Assembly: GCF_001592365.1 (NCBI RefSeq)
Contig: NZ_BCWU01000003.1
Location: forward strand, 310,001-374,000
Reading direction: 5' to 3'
DNA length: 64,000 nt
From: Gordonia hydrophobica NBRC 16057
GTDB taxonomy: Bacteria > Actinomycetota > Actinomycetes > Mycobacteriales > Mycobacteriaceae
The notes below the pieces were generated by a model. It was not told the DNA's origin. It did not search any database and worked only from the letters and a program-made list of their open reading frames with translations. Position 1 is the stretch's first letter; the number at the start of each line of letters is the position of its first letter. Both the position numbers and the translations under genes were made by a program. Shown piece by piece: positions 1-8,426 of the stretch.

Positions 1-134
1 CGCAGGGCGCGCGGGATCGAGATGATGGCGTCCCAGTAGAACAGGGCTTGATCGCCGATCTTGTTCCAGTCCTCGCCGAAGCGCTTGAGCGCGACGCGGG
101 CAGTGAGAAGTCGAGTCGTACCAGGAAGGACCAT
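1..134 (-). CDS. yrbE4B: YrbE4B/SupB permease of the Mce4 sterol importer (N-terminal part only)
   Basis: Reading leftward from an ATG at 134, the frame is open to the window edge and gives about 44 residues starting MVLPGTTRLL and containing RFGEDWNKIGDQALFYW, typical of the cytoplasmic N-terminus of YrbE-type MlaE permeases. The start lies 3 bp beyond the yrbE4A stop (138-140), the spacing expected of the two paired permease subunits of an Mce transporter. In the family, YrbE4A and YrbE4B form the membrane channel of the Mce4 cholesterol importer, and the mce4A-F genes would follow to the left. Only the beginning is present, so no membrane helices can be judged here. Confidence 0.85.
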   Translation of the reverse strand, partial: MVLPGTTRLLTARVALKRFGEDWNKIGDQALFYWDAIISIPRAL

Positions 135-137
135 CAG

Positions 138-902
138 TTAACCCATCGTCGCCTTGAGACCGACCGCAGTGACGACCACGTTCACGACGAACAACGCCAT
201 GAACGAATAGACGACGGTCTCGTTGACGGCGTCACCGACGCCCTTGGCTCCGCCCTTGACATTGAGGCCGCGGTAGCAGCCGACGAGCCCGGCGAACAGA
301 CCGAACAACGCGGCCTTGATCATCGAGATGATCAACTCACCGAGGCCGGTCAGCAGGGTGAGGTTGGCGATGAACGCACCGGGGTTCACGTCTTGCAGGT
401 AGACCGAGAAGACGAAACCACCCGCGATGCCGATGGTGCAGACCAGGCTGTTGAGCAGCAGTGCGACGCCGGTGGAGGCGATCACCCGCGGAACCACCAG
501 CCGGTGAACCGGGTTGATGCCCAGCACTTTCAAGGCGTCGATCTCCTCGCGGATGGTGCGTGCGCCGAGGTCGGCACAGATGGCGGTGGCACCGGCGCCC
601 GCGACGATCAACACCGTGACGATCGGTCCGATCTGCGTGATGGTGCCGAGGGCCGCGCCGGCGCCGGACAGATCCTGCGCACCGATCTCGCGAAGAAGGA
701 TGTTCAGCGTGAAGCTGACCAGCACGGTGAACGGGATGGCGACGAGCAGCGTCGGCACCAGCGAGACACGAGCGATGGCCCACGACTGCTCAATGGTCTC
801 GCGCCACTGAAAGGGACGACGAAACAGTTCACGAGCGGCTTCTACTCCCAGGGAGACGAACTCCCCCACTCCGTTCATCGGGGCTGCGAGTTTACTCGAC
901 AA
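138..902 (-). CDS. yrbE4A: YrbE4A/SupA permease of the Mce4 sterol importer
   Basis: An MlaE/YrbE integral-membrane permease of about 254 residues, one half of the inner-membrane channel for Mce4 sterol uptake. Several hydrophobic segments are visible, with the conserved family core around ICADLGARTIREEIDALKVLG in the middle of the protein. I place the start at a TTG at 902: it follows a GGAGG-rich ribosome site and the next residues (LSSKLAAPMNGVGEF) align without gaps to the start of the M. tuberculosis protein as I recall it. An in-frame start at 932 would add ten residues. It lies 97 bp downstream of hsd4A on the same strand and is probably co-transcribed with it and with yrbE4B. Confidence 0.9.
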   Translation of the reverse strand: MSSKLAAPMNGVGEFVSLGVEAARELFRRPFQWRETIEQSWAIARVSLVPTLLVAIPFTVLVSFTLNILLREIGAQDLSGAGAALGTITQIGPIVTVLIVAGAGATAICADLGARTIREEIDALKVLGINPVHRLVVPRVIASTGVALLLNSLVCTIGIAGGFVFSVYLQDVNPGAFIANLTLLTGLGELIISMIKAALFGLFAGLVGCYRGLNVKGGAKGVGDAVNETVVYSFMALFVVNVVVTAVGLKATMG

Positions 903-999
903 AACCCCTCCTCCCGCTCCAATGCTTGGCAACCTACCATGTGCGCGAAACTGTGCCCGGCGTTACAACCCAAGCCGCAACACTCTAGATAGATGCGTG

Positions 1000-1887
1000 C
1001 TAGGCCATCAAATCCGACGCTGAGAATGTGCCGACGCCCTCGGCCGCGAAGTATTCGGTCATCACGTCGCCGAGCCCCTCCGGCGACCACTGGTCACCGT
1101 CGGCTGCGAAGACCTCTTGCACGGTCGGCGCCGCCATCAGGCTGACCTTGGGTCCGTAGACGACGAAGACCTGTCCGGAGACGTTCTGCGCGGCCGGACT
1201 GGCGAGGTACCGCACCAGGGTCACCACATGGTCGGGCGACAGCGGGTCGACGGCGCCCTCGGGGGCGGCGCCGAACACGTCGGCGGTCATCGCGGTGCGC
1301 GCACGGGGGCAGATCGCATTGGCTGTGGCGCCGTAGCGGGCGAGGGCCCGGCTCGCCGAGACGGTCAGCATCGCGATGCCTGCCTTCGCCGCCGAGTAGT
1401 TGGCCTGGCCTGCGCCGCCGAGCAGCGCAGCCTCCGACGAGGTGTTGATGAGGCGACCGAAGACGGGCGCTCCGGCGGCCTTCGACGCGCTCCGCCAGTG
1501 GGCTGCGGCGTTTCGGTTCAGCAGGAAGTGCCCGCGCAGATGGACGCGCTGGACCAGATCCCACTGCTCGTCGGTCATGTTGAACAGCATGGCGTCGCGA
1601 GTGATGCCCGCATTGCTCATCACCACGTGCAGTCCGCCGAGGTCCTCGACCGCCACGCGCATGATCTCGGTCGCAGTGGCGGAATCGGCGATGTCGCCTG
1701 CGACGGGGACCGCGCGCCCGCCCAACGCTGCGATCTCGTCGACGACGTCGCTGGCGTCGAGGGCCTGCTGCAAGTCGTTCACGATGACGGTGGCGCCGTC
1801 GCGCGCCAATCCGATCGCCTCGGCACGCCCGAGGCCCGCACCGGCACCCGTGACGACCGCGACCCGGCCGTCCAACGATTCACTCAC
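1000..1887 (-). CDS. hsd4A: Hsd4A-type short-chain dehydrogenase (beta-hydroxyacyl-CoA / 17-beta-hydroxysteroid dehydrogenase)
   Basis: A classical SDR of 295 residues with the NAD-binding TGAGAGLG near residue 14, the NAG segment near residue 92 and the YSAAKAG active-site motif near residue 164. By family and position (first gene before yrbE4A, as Rv3502c) it should act in beta-oxidation of the sterol side chain as the 3-hydroxyacyl-CoA dehydrogenase, also reported as a 17-beta-hydroxysteroid dehydrogenase. A perfect KstR-type box sits 26 bp upstream (1914-1927), so it likely heads a KstR-controlled operon that runs into mce4. Substrate preference cannot be read from the sequence. Confidence 0.85.
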   Translation of the reverse strand: MSESLDGRVAVVTGAGAGLGRAEAIGLARDGATVIVNDLQQALDASDVVDEIAALGGRAVPVAGDIADSATATEIMRVAVEDLGGLHVVMSNAGITRDAMLFNMTDEQWDLVQRVHLRGHFLLNRNAAAHWRSASKAAGAPVFGRLINTSSEAALLGGAGQANYSAAKAGIAMLTVSASRALARYGATANAICPRARTAMTADVFGAAPEGAVDPLSPDHVVTLVRYLASPAAQNVSGQVFVVYGPKVSLMAAPTVQEVFAADGDQWSPEGLGDVMTEYFAAEGVGTFSASDLMA

Positions 1888-1913
1888 CGTGATTCCCTTC
1901 GATCCACCAAAAC

Positions 1914-1927
1914 TAGAACATGTTCTA
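1914..1927. promoter_or_regulatory. KstR box upstream of hsd4A-mce4
   Basis: TAGAACATGTTCTA is a perfect palindrome and fits the KstR consensus TnnAACnnGTTnnA. It lies 26 bp before the hsd4A start, between hsd4A and the end of fdxD. Binding by KstR is inferred; the kstR gene is not in this window. Confidence 0.85.
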
Positions 1928-1972
1928 ACACAGTTGGCCCCGAGTGGCTAACCGATTGGGAATGACGACGTG

Positions 1973-2167
1973 TCAGTCATCGACGATGGACAAGGCCGAG
2001 CGCGGACAGCTCGCAACCACCTGGCGCATCTCCTCGCGACGCTCCTCGGCGACGTCATCCTGGAGAATCACCAGGTAATCGTTGTCATCGAGTTCAAAGA
2101 CGTCCGGAGCCATGCCGACGCAGACGGCGTTCGACTCGCATAGATCGAAGTCGCATTTGATGTGCAT
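1973..2167 (-). CDS. fdxD: FdxD-type 3Fe-4S ferredoxin
   Basis: A 64-residue ferredoxin with cysteines at 5, 10, 16 and 54; the C-x5-C spacing plus the late CPRSAL motif is that of single-cluster 3Fe-4S ferredoxins that feed electrons to actinobacterial P450s or oxygenases. A strong GGAGGAG ribosome site precedes the ATG at 2167. It is divergent from fadE26, with a KstR box between them (2223-2236), the arrangement of Rv3503c/Rv3504. It probably serves a steroid oxygenase such as CYP125; the partner is not visible from sequence. Confidence 0.88.
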   Translation of the reverse strand: MHIKCDFDLCESNAVCVGMAPDVFELDDNDYLVILQDDVAEERREEMRQVVASCPRSALSIVDD

Positions 2168-2222
2168 CTGTTTCTCCTCCAGTCGGAGTCCGGGACAGTT
2201 GACGGACTCGGCATATACACGT

Positions 2223-2236
2223 TAGAACGTGTTTCA
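2223..2236. promoter_or_regulatory. KstR box between fdxD and fadE26
   Basis: TAGAACGTGTTTCA matches all fixed positions of TnnAACnnGTTnnA. It lies 55 bp from fdxD and 67 bp from fadE26 in a divergent intergenic region, so it could control both directions. Confidence 0.8.
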
Positions 2237-2303
2237 ATAATAGGAAACCATCTGCGGAGCCGAGTTGACGGCCGGATGCAGAATCGACAGCGGCGGGAGA
2301 GCC

Positions 2304-3545
2304 ATGCAGATCGCCTACACGCAGGCACAGGAGGAGCTCCGGGCCGAGCTCCGCACGTATTTCTCGGACTTGATGACGCCGGAGCGCCGCGCGGCCTTGA
2401 CCGGCGGCGACGGCGAACTCGGCGAAGGCGACGCCTACCGCGACGTGGTCCGTCAGATGGGTCGGGACGGATGGCTCGCGCTGGGCTGGCCCAGCGAGTT
2501 CGGCGGCGCCGATCGGTCGATGATGGATCAGTTGATCTTCACCGACGAGGCGGCGATCGCAGGCGCACCCGTTCCCTTCTTGACCATCAATTCCGTGGCG
2601 CCGACGATCATGCACTACGGCACGGAAGAGCAGAAGAAGTTCTTCCTCCCCAAGATCGCGGCGGGCGAACTGCACTTCTCCATCGGCTACTCCGAGCCCG
2701 GCGCGGGCACCGATCTGGCGGCACTGCGAACCAGTGCGGTGCGCGAAGGCGACGAGTACGTGATCAACGGCCAGAAGATGTGGACGTCGCTGATCCCTTA
2801 CGCGGACTACGTGTGGCTCGCATGCCGCACCGATTCACACGGGGCGAGCGAAGCGACGGGAAGTCGACACGGGGCGAGCGAAGCGACGGGAGATCAACGC
2901 CGGTCCAAGCACAAGGGCATCTCGATGGTGATCGTGCCGACCACCGCCGAAGGCTTCTCGTACACCCCGGTGCACACCATGGCCGGCGTCGACACCAGCG
3001 CCACCTACTACCAGGACGTGCGCGTCCCGATCTCGAACCTCGTCGGCGAAGAAGGCAGCGGCTGGGGGCTGGTGACCAACCAGCTCAACCACGAGCGGGT
3101 GGCCCTGTGCAGCGCGGCACCCATCCAGACGGCGCTCCGCGACACTCTCGCGTTCGCAACCACCGAGGTCGACGGCCGTCGCCCGGCCGACCAGCCGTGG
3201 GTGCGAGCCAATCTCGCCCGCGTGCACGCCAAGGTGGAGTTCCTCAAGCTGGTGAACTGGAAGATCGCGTCGATCGCCGCATCCGGCGGTTCGCCCTCAC
3301 CGGCCGACGCCTCCGCCACCAAGGTCTTCGGCACCGAGTTCGCGACCGAGGCGTACCGACTGCTGATGGAGATCGTGGGGCCGGCCGCAACGCTGCGCGC
3401 GGGCAGTCCGGGCGCCCATCTGCTGGGCCGACTGGAGCGCTTCGCACGCACGTCGTTGATTCTCACGTTCGGCGGCGGCACCAACGAGGTCCAGCGCGAC
3501 ATCATCGGCATGCTCGCCCTCAAACTTCCCCCCGCCCGCCGCTGA
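2304..3545 (+). CDS. fadE26: Acyl-CoA dehydrogenase FadE26 (ChsE4-type subunit)
   Basis: A 413-residue acyl-CoA dehydrogenase. It carries the substrate/flavin loop GYSEPGAGTDLA near residue 130 and the C-terminal FAD motif ILTFGGGTNEVQRD. With FadE27 it should form the alpha2-beta2 heterotetramer that dehydrogenates sterol side-chain acyl-CoAs. The ATG at 2304 follows a GGCGGGAGA ribosome site. Oddity: residues about 178-200 contain a duplicated ten-residue unit (RHGASEATGD and SHGASEATGS) encoded by two identical 25-bp DNA copies; the M. tuberculosis homologue, as I recall it, has a shorter loop there. fadE27 follows after 28 bp. Confidence 0.9.
   Translation: MQIAYTQAQEELRAELRTYFSDLMTPERRAALTGGDGELGEGDAYRDVVRQMGRDGWLALGWPSEFGGADRSMMDQLIFTDEAAIAGAPVPFLTINSVAPTIMHYGTEEQKKFFLPKIAAGELHFSIGYSEPGAGTDLAALRTSAVREGDEYVINGQKMWTSLIPYADYVWLACRTDSHGASEATGSRHGASEATGDQRRSKHKGISMVIVPTTAEGFSYTPVHTMAGVDTSATYYQDVRVPISNLVGEEGSGWGLVTNQLNHERVALCSAAPIQTALRDTLAFATTEVDGRRPADQPWVRANLARVHAKVEFLKLVNWKIASIAASGGSPSPADASATKVFGTEFATEAYRLLMEIVGPAATLRAGSPGAHLLGRLERFARTSLILTFGGGTNEVQRDIIGMLALKLPPARR
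2837..2891 (+). repeat. Tandem 30-bp duplication inside fadE26
   Basis: Two identical 25-bp copies (2837-2861 and 2867-2891) with a 30-bp period, each containing GGGGCGAGCGAAGCGACGGG. The period is a multiple of three and keeps the fadE26 frame, adding a Ser/Gly/Glu-rich loop. The core resembles the GAGCGAAGCGA words common in actinobacterial intergenic repeats. Confidence 0.9.
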
Positions 3546-3573
3546 CCCGCCGCTGCAGACAAGGACGACTCTC

Positions 3574-4686
3574 ATGGACTTCACTCCCACCGAAGCGGCG
3601 ACCGATCTCGCGGCACTGACCTCCGACATCGTCGGCCGGATCAGCCCGGCCGAGCGCGTCGCCGAACTCGAGGCCGCCCGCGCCGCGATCGACGAACGGC
3701 TCTGGGCGGAGCTCGCCGCCGCCGGACTGCTGGGGCTCGCCGCCCCCGAATCGGTCGACGGCGCCGGTCTGACCACCCTCGAGACGGTCGCCGTCGCCAC
3801 CGAACTCGGTCGCGGACTGAGCCGTGTCCCGTATGGACCGCACGCCATCACGGGCGTCCCGATCGTGGCCGAGCACGCCAGCGACGCACTGGCCGCGAGG
3901 CTCTTGCGCACCCTGGTCGACGGCAGCGCGGTGATGACGGCCGCCGTCGAAGAGGACGGTGGCTACCACGTGCTGGCACCGCGCACCCGGCTGTCCGGGT
4001 CGACGCTGACCGGGACCAAGGTCAACGTCCCCTACGCGGGCGCTGCCGGCGTGCTGCTGGTCTCGGCAGACGTCGGCGACGGCTCCGCGCTGGTCGCGGT
4101 GCCCGCCGACCGAGACGGGATCGGCATCGTCGAGACCGCAGTCACCGGGCTCACGCCGGTGTACACGGTGGAGTTCGACGGCGTCGTCGTCGACGAGGCC
4201 GAGGTGCTCGGCGGCGGGAGCGGCACCGTGGCGCAGGCCGTCGACCTGCTGCGGCTGGCCGTCGCCGCCGATCAGGCGGGCACCGTCGACGCGGCGCTGA
4301 CCGCGACGGCCGAATACGCGCGCGAGCGCGAGCAGTTCTCGCGGCCGATCGGATCGTTCCAGGCGGTCGCGCAGCGCCTGGCCGACGGCTATATCGACGT
4401 GCAGGCGTTGCAGTTGAGCGTGACGCAGGCGGCGTGGCTGCTGTCTGGGCTGGCCGACGCCGACCCGGGCGAACCGACCGCAGCCATCGACACCGCCAAG
4501 TTCTGGGCTGCGGAAGCCGGTCACCGGGTGGCGCACACCGCGGTGCACGTACACGGCGGCGTGGGGCTGGACACGAGCCACACCGCGCATCGGTACTTCC
4601 TGCGCGCCAAGCAGAACGAGTTCACGCTGGGCAGCGCACCGGTGGTGCTCGACGAGCTCGGCGATCTCCTCACTGCGAACCCGTGA
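3574..4686 (+). CDS. fadE27: Acyl-CoA dehydrogenase FadE27 (ChsE5-type subunit)
   Basis: A 370-residue acyl-CoA dehydrogenase homologue directly after fadE26, the second subunit of the heterotetrameric side-chain dehydrogenase. It is shorter than FadE26 and shows the C-terminal helical domain with YAREREQFSRPIGSFQAV near residue 250 and HGGVGLDTSH near residue 325. In this enzyme class the two subunits share FAD and active-site residues across the interface, so neither would act alone. The stop codon overlaps the fadD17 start in a GTGA junction, indicating translational coupling. Confidence 0.88.
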   Translation: MDFTPTEAATDLAALTSDIVGRISPAERVAELEAARAAIDERLWAELAAAGLLGLAAPESVDGAGLTTLETVAVATELGRGLSRVPYGPHAITGVPIVAEHASDALAARLLRTLVDGSAVMTAAVEEDGGYHVLAPRTRLSGSTLTGTKVNVPYAGAAGVLLVSADVGDGSALVAVPADRDGIGIVETAVTGLTPVYTVEFDGVVVDEAEVLGGGSGTVAQAVDLLRLAVAADQAGTVDAALTATAEYAREREQFSRPIGSFQAVAQRLADGYIDVQALQLSVTQAAWLLSGLADADPGEPTAAIDTAKFWAAEAGHRVAHTAVHVHGGVGLDTSHTAHRYFLRAKQNEFTLGSAPVVLDELGDLLTANP

Positions 4687-6233
4687 CGGCACAGCCGACG
4701 GCGGTCACCGACGCCCGCACCCTTGCCGACCTGCTCACCGCACTCGGCGAGGTGGACGATCGGGGCCTGTACTTCGAGGATCGCTTCCTCTCCTGGCGTG
4801 AGCACCTGGTCGCCAGCACTCGATGGTCGGCGGTGTTGCGCGGGCGTCTCGACCCGAGTCGTCCGCCGCACGTCGGCGTCCTGCTGCCCAACGTCCCCGA
4901 GTTCAGCATCCTGTTCGGTGCCGCGGCCCTGGGCGGAATGGTCCTCGTCGGGCTCAACGGCACTCGGCGCGGGCAGGCGATCGTCGACGATGTGCGGCGA
5001 GCGGACTGCCAGGTGGTGATCGTGTCCGACGAGACGGCTGCGTGCCTGCCCCGCCTCGAGGACGTCACGACGATCAACATCGACGACCCAGAATGGGCGC
5101 AGTCGGCCGCTTCCGGCGTCGCAGCCGCCGAGGTCACCGCACATCCGGACGATCTGCTGATGCTGATCTTCACGTCCGGGACCACCGGCGCGCCTAAGGC
5201 CGTGCGGTGCAGCCAGCGGAAGTTCGCCGGCCCCGGAGTCATGCTGGCCGAACGCTTCGGCCTGGGCCCAACCGACGTCGCCTACCTCTCGATGCCGATG
5301 TTCCATTCCAACGCGTTGATCGCCGGTTGGTCGGTGGCCGTCGCCGCCGGGGCGTCGATCGTGCTGCGTCGGAGGTTCTCCGCCAGCGGTTTCGGCGACG
5401 ACCTTCGACGCTACGGCGTCACATACGCCAACTACGTCGGCAAGCCGCTGCAATATGTGCTCGCGACCCCGGAACGTCCAGACGACGCCGATGTCGCCCT
5501 GCGGATCATGTACGGCAACGAGGCGAGTGCCGCCGACCGCGCCGCGTTCCAACGACGGTTCGGCGTGCGCGTGGTCGACGGCTTCGGCTCCACCGAGGGC
5601 GGCGTCTCCATCACCCGCACCCCGGACACCCCCGACACCGCGCTGGGACCGCTGCGTCCGCCCAACGCGATCGTCGATCCGGAGACCGACGCCCCGTCGC
5701 CGGTCGGCCGGATCGGCGAGATCGTCAACGCCGCGGGCGCCGGTCTCTTCGACGGCTACTACGGCGACGACGTCGCCACCGCCGAGCGACTCCGCGGCGG
5801 CATGTACCGCACCGGCGACCTCGGGTGGGTCGACGCGGACGGCTACGTCTATTTCGCCGGCCGCCTCGGCGACTGGCTCCGGGTGGACGGCGAGAATCTC
5901 GGGACCCGGCCGATCGAGCAGATCCTGTTGCGGCACCCGCTGATTCGCGAGGCGGCCGTCCTCGGCGTGCCCGCCGAGATCGGCGAGTCGGTGGGCGCCG
6001 TGCTCGTCGCCCCCGGGCTCACGCATGCGTCGCTGGACGAGTTCCTGCGCGCCCAGACCGATCTCGGCCCAAAGCAGTGGCCGACGACGGTCTGGCTCGC
6101 TGACGCGATCCCGGAGACCGCGACCTTCAAGACCGCGCGGGCGGCGTTGACGGCATCACTGGGCGAGCCGACCTGGGTGACTGATTCGAGTGCCCGTGGC
6201 GGTCGCTGCAGTCGGTGCCACGAGAGTGGGTGA
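4683..6233 (+). CDS. fadD17: Steroid side-chain acyl-CoA synthetase FadD17
   Basis: An ANL-superfamily AMP-forming ligase of 516 residues. The P-loop-like IFTSGTTGAPKAV is near residue 165, the adenylate motif FGSTEGG near residue 305 and the YRTGDLGWVD hinge region near residue 380. By synteny with Rv3506 (after fadE26-fadE27) it should ligate CoA to partly shortened (C24) side-chain acids. The GTG start at 4683 overlaps the fadE27 stop. The last 20 or so residues (after SLGEPTWV) are Ser/Cys/Arg-rich and probably not conserved. Its 3' end faces the cobW gene 26 bp away. Confidence 0.85.
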   Translation: MTAQPTAVTDARTLADLLTALGEVDDRGLYFEDRFLSWREHLVASTRWSAVLRGRLDPSRPPHVGVLLPNVPEFSILFGAAALGGMVLVGLNGTRRGQAIVDDVRRADCQVVIVSDETAACLPRLEDVTTINIDDPEWAQSAASGVAAAEVTAHPDDLLMLIFTSGTTGAPKAVRCSQRKFAGPGVMLAERFGLGPTDVAYLSMPMFHSNALIAGWSVAVAAGASIVLRRRFSASGFGDDLRRYGVTYANYVGKPLQYVLATPERPDDADVALRIMYGNEASAADRAAFQRRFGVRVVDGFGSTEGGVSITRTPDTPDTALGPLRPPNAIVDPETDAPSPVGRIGEIVNAAGAGLFDGYYGDDVATAERLRGGMYRTGDLGWVDADGYVYFAGRLGDWLRVDGENLGTRPIEQILLRHPLIREAAVLGVPAEIGESVGAVLVAPGLTHASLDEFLRAQTDLGPKQWPTTVWLADAIPETATFKTARAALTASLGEPTWVTDSSARGGRCSRCHESG

Positions 6234-6259
6234 ACCGGACCGCCGAGAGTCGCAGGACA

Positions 6260-7405
6260 CTAGTGCTGGTGCGCTGCAGGAATCGCCCACGGCGGAAGCG
6301 GATCGGGGTACCCGCGCCACGCTGCCGGCCCCTCACCCAGTTCGTCGTCCGTCAGAAGCGCGCCCGACAGGAGTCCGGTCAGCGCGTCCCGATCGATCCG
6401 CACCCCGATGAGCACCAATTCCTGACCGGGGCCGGCGGCGGGGTCGTCGTCGGGCGCCGTCCAGTACTGCGCGGGCTCGAGCGTCAGGTTCGGGCCCGCC
6501 TGCGACCACACCGCGACGATGTCGGGTCGACTGGCGATCCAACAGAATCCCTTGCTGCGCACTACTCCTCGCAGTCCGTCGAGGGCGAGCGCCAGGCGGT
6601 CTGGATGGAACGGCCGATCGGAGCGGAAGGCCATCGAGGAGATGCCGTACTCCTCCGTCTCGGGCACGTGATTGAACATCACCTCGTCGTCCCATCCGGC
6701 GATCGACGACGCCGCCTCGTGGTCGAACAAGCCGGTCCCGACCACCTGGGTGATGTCCACGCGACCGTGATCGGTGACGATCACCCTGGCCCGCGGATTC
6801 ATTCGCGTCACGGTCGCCTCGACGGTCCCGCGGACGGTCGGCGACACGAGGTCGGTCTTGTTGAGGACGATCACGTCGGCGAACTCGACCTGGTCCACCA
6901 ACAGGTCCGAGATGGATCGCTCGTCCCCGTCGGCCGCCTGGAGGTTCCGCGCTTCGAGCTGGTCGCCGCGGGCGATCTCGGTCAGGAACGTCGCGCAGTC
7001 GACCACCGTCACCATGGTGTCCAGGGCTGCCAGCTCCGACAGCGAGCTGCCGTCGTCGAAGACCCAGTCGAAGGTGGCGGCGACCGGCATCGGCTCGGAG
7101 ATCCCGGTGGATTCGATGACCAGGTGGTCGAAGCGGCCCGTCTTCGCGAGGTCGCCGACCGCGTCGATCAGGTCTTCGCGGAGCGTGCAGCAGATGCACC
7201 CGTTGGTCAGCTCCACCATCCGCTCCTCGGTGCGGTCGAAGCCGCCGAGTTCGACCAGCGAGGCGTCGATGTTGACCTCGCTCATGTCGTTCACGATCAC
7301 CGCGATCCGCAGGCCGTCTCGGTTCGCCAGCAGTTGATTGAGCAGCGTCGTCTTGCCGGATCCGAGGAATCCGGACAGCACTGTCACCGGTAGCACGGCG
7401 GTCAT
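6260..7405 (-). CDS. CobW/COG0523-family GTPase, putative zinc metallochaperone
   Basis: A 381-residue COG0523 GTPase with intact GFLGSGKTT Walker A near residue 11, the metal-binding GCICCTL motif (CxCC type) near residue 68 and NKTD near residue 180, followed by a CobW C-terminal domain. Such proteins next to zinc-free ribosomal paralogues are thought to hand zinc to client proteins under zinc shortage. It is the last gene of a tightly packed minus-strand operon (L28-L33-S14-S18-cobW); its ATG overlaps the S18 stop (ATGA). Zur control is inferred from the neighbours. Confidence 0.85.
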   Translation of the reverse strand: MTAVLPVTVLSGFLGSGKTTLLNQLLANRDGLRIAVIVNDMSEVNIDASLVELGGFDRTEERMVELTNGCICCTLREDLIDAVGDLAKTGRFDHLVIESTGISEPMPVAATFDWVFDDGSSLSELAALDTMVTVVDCATFLTEIARGDQLEARNLQAADGDERSISDLLVDQVEFADVIVLNKTDLVSPTVRGTVEATVTRMNPRARVIVTDHGRVDITQVVGTGLFDHEAASSIAGWDDEVMFNHVPETEEYGISSMAFRSDRPFHPDRLALALDGLRGVVRSKGFCWIASRPDIVAVWSQAGPNLTLEPAQYWTAPDDDPAAGPGQELVLIGVRIDRDALTGLLSGALLTDDELGEGPAAWRGYPDPLPPWAIPAAHQH

Positions 7406-7620
7406 CCCGAGTACGGCAGCAACGCCATTTCACGGGCGTTGCGGACCGCGAGCGCCAGACGACGTTGCTGCTGCATCGATAGCCCGGTCACCTCCCGCTT
7501 CCGGATCCGCCCGCGGTCGGTGAGGAATCGGCGCAGGGTCGCGGTGTCCTTGTAGTCGAAGGTCAGGTTCGGTTCCGCATTGCGCTTCTTCACCGGACGC
7601 TTCTTGCCGGGCTTCTTCAT
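7402..7620 (-). CDS. rpsR2: Alternative 30S ribosomal protein S18
   Basis: A 72-residue S18 homologue with the family core [18 protein letters not shown] and [18 protein letters not shown]; it has no cysteines, as in the zinc-independent paralogue. An ATG at 7620 gives a one-base overlap with the S14 stop; a GTG one codon upstream is also possible. It lies between rpsN2 and cobW in the same operon. It is expected to replace the standard S18 when zinc is scarce, so the main copy should lie elsewhere in the genome. Confidence 0.88.
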   Translation of the reverse strand: MKKPGKKRPVKKRNAEPNLTFDYKDTATLRRFLTDRGRIRKREVTGLSMQQQRRLALAVRNAREMALLPYSG

Positions 7621-7925
7621 CACCAGCTCGCTTTCTGAATGCCGGGCAGTTCGCCGCGGTGGGCCATCTCGCGGAATCGGACGCGGGACAGTCCCGCCTT
7701 GCGGAGGTAGCCGCGCGGCCGGCCGTCGACAGCGTCGCGGTTGCGCAGCCGGGTGGCGCTGGCGTTCCGCGGCTGCTTCGCGAGCTCCACCTGCGCAGCG
7801 CGCCGAGACGCGGCGTCCTGTGTGGGGTCGGCAATGATCTTCTTGAGCTCAGCACGACGCTGGGCGTACCGCGCCACCACGGCACGACGTTGCGCATCGC
7901 GCGCGATCTTCGATTTCTTCGCCAT
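7620..7925 (-). CDS. rpsN2: Alternative 30S ribosomal protein S14 (zinc-free type)
   Basis: A 101-residue long-form S14 with [21 protein letters not shown] and the conserved C-terminus [13 protein letters not shown]. The two CxxC zinc-ligand pairs of the short zinc form are absent. Its start overlaps the L33 stop and its stop overlaps the S18 start, so the four ribosomal genes form one coupled unit. Its role is to substitute for the zinc-binding S14 and free zinc; that is known for the family, not shown here. Confidence 0.92.
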   Translation of the reverse strand: MAKKSKIARDAQRRAVVARYAQRRAELKKIIADPTQDAASRRAAQVELAKQPRNASATRLRNRDAVDGRPRGYLRKAGLSRVRFREMAHRGELPGIQKASW

Positions 7926-8092
7926 CAGCGGTCCTCCTTGAACTCCACGTGGCGGCGGACCACCGGGTCGTATTTGCGCAAGACCAGCCGGTCGGGGTCG
8001 TTGCGACGGTTCTTGGTGGTCACGTACGTGTAACCGGTGCCCGCGGTGGACCGCAGTTTGATCACCGGTCGGATGTCGGTGCTCTTCGCCAT
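7925..8092 (-). CDS. rpmG: Alternative 50S ribosomal protein L33 (cysteine-free)
   Basis: A 55-residue protein read directly from the DNA between rpsN2 and rpmB2, beginning [20 protein letters not shown], continuing through [17 protein letters not shown] and ending HVEFKEDR. This is a complete L33 without any cysteine, hence the zinc-independent form. Start and stop overlap the neighbours (ATG at 8092 with the rpmB2 stop; TGA over the rpsN2 ATG). The short length makes it easy to miss, but sequence and context are unambiguous. Confidence 0.93.
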   Translation of the reverse strand: MAKSTDIRPVIKLRSTAGTGYTYVTTKNRRNDPDRLVLRKYDPVVRRHVEFKEDR

Positions 8093-8328
8093 CAGATCCG
8101 CTCCCCCTGCTTCTGCAGGCGGGCGATCACGGCGTCGATTCCGTCACGGTCGATCACCTTGATGCCTTTCGCGCTCACCCGCAGGGTCACGTTCCGTCCC
8201 AACGACGGCGCCCAGTAGGTCTTGCGGAAAAGATTGGGGCGCCACTGCCGTGACGTGCGCCGATGCGAGTGCGAGACCCGCTTTCCGAATCCGGGCTCGC
8301 GCCCGGTCACTTGACATCTCGCCGACAT
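8092..8328 (-). CDS. rpmB2: Alternative 50S ribosomal protein L28
   Basis: A 78-residue L28 with the hallmark [15 protein letters not shown]. Only a single cysteine remains (MSARCQVTG), so the zinc knuckle of the standard form is lost. The ATG at 8328 follows TAAGGAG at a good distance; an in-frame start two codons upstream is less likely. It is the first gene of the minus-strand operon and diverges from the second cobW-like gene across a 98-bp region carrying Zur-like sequences. Confidence 0.9.
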   Translation of the reverse strand: MSARCQVTGREPGFGKRVSHSHRRTSRQWRPNLFRKTYWAPSLGRNVTLRVSAKGIKVIDRDGIDAVIARLQKQGERI

Positions 8329-8344
8329 CACCACTCCTTATCGG

Positions 8345-8413
8345 TAACGATTCGCATTAACAACACCGCAGACGGTACAGTGAAACTCGTTGGAAATGAA
8401 AATCACTACCATT
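8345..8413. promoter_or_regulatory. Divergent promoter with candidate Zur operators
   Basis: The region between rpmB2 and the pseudo-CobW gene is AT-rich for this genome and holds two candidate Zur-like elements: TAACGATTCGCATTA (8345-8359, an imperfect dyad) and TGGAAATGAAAATCACTACCA (8391-8411), whose complement contains GTGATTTTCATTTCC, close to half of a TGAAAATnATTTTCA-type Zur site. Zur control is expected from the gene content. The exact operator is uncertain because neither element is a clean palindrome. Confidence 0.5.
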
Positions 8414-8426
8414 AAGGAGTGAGTCT

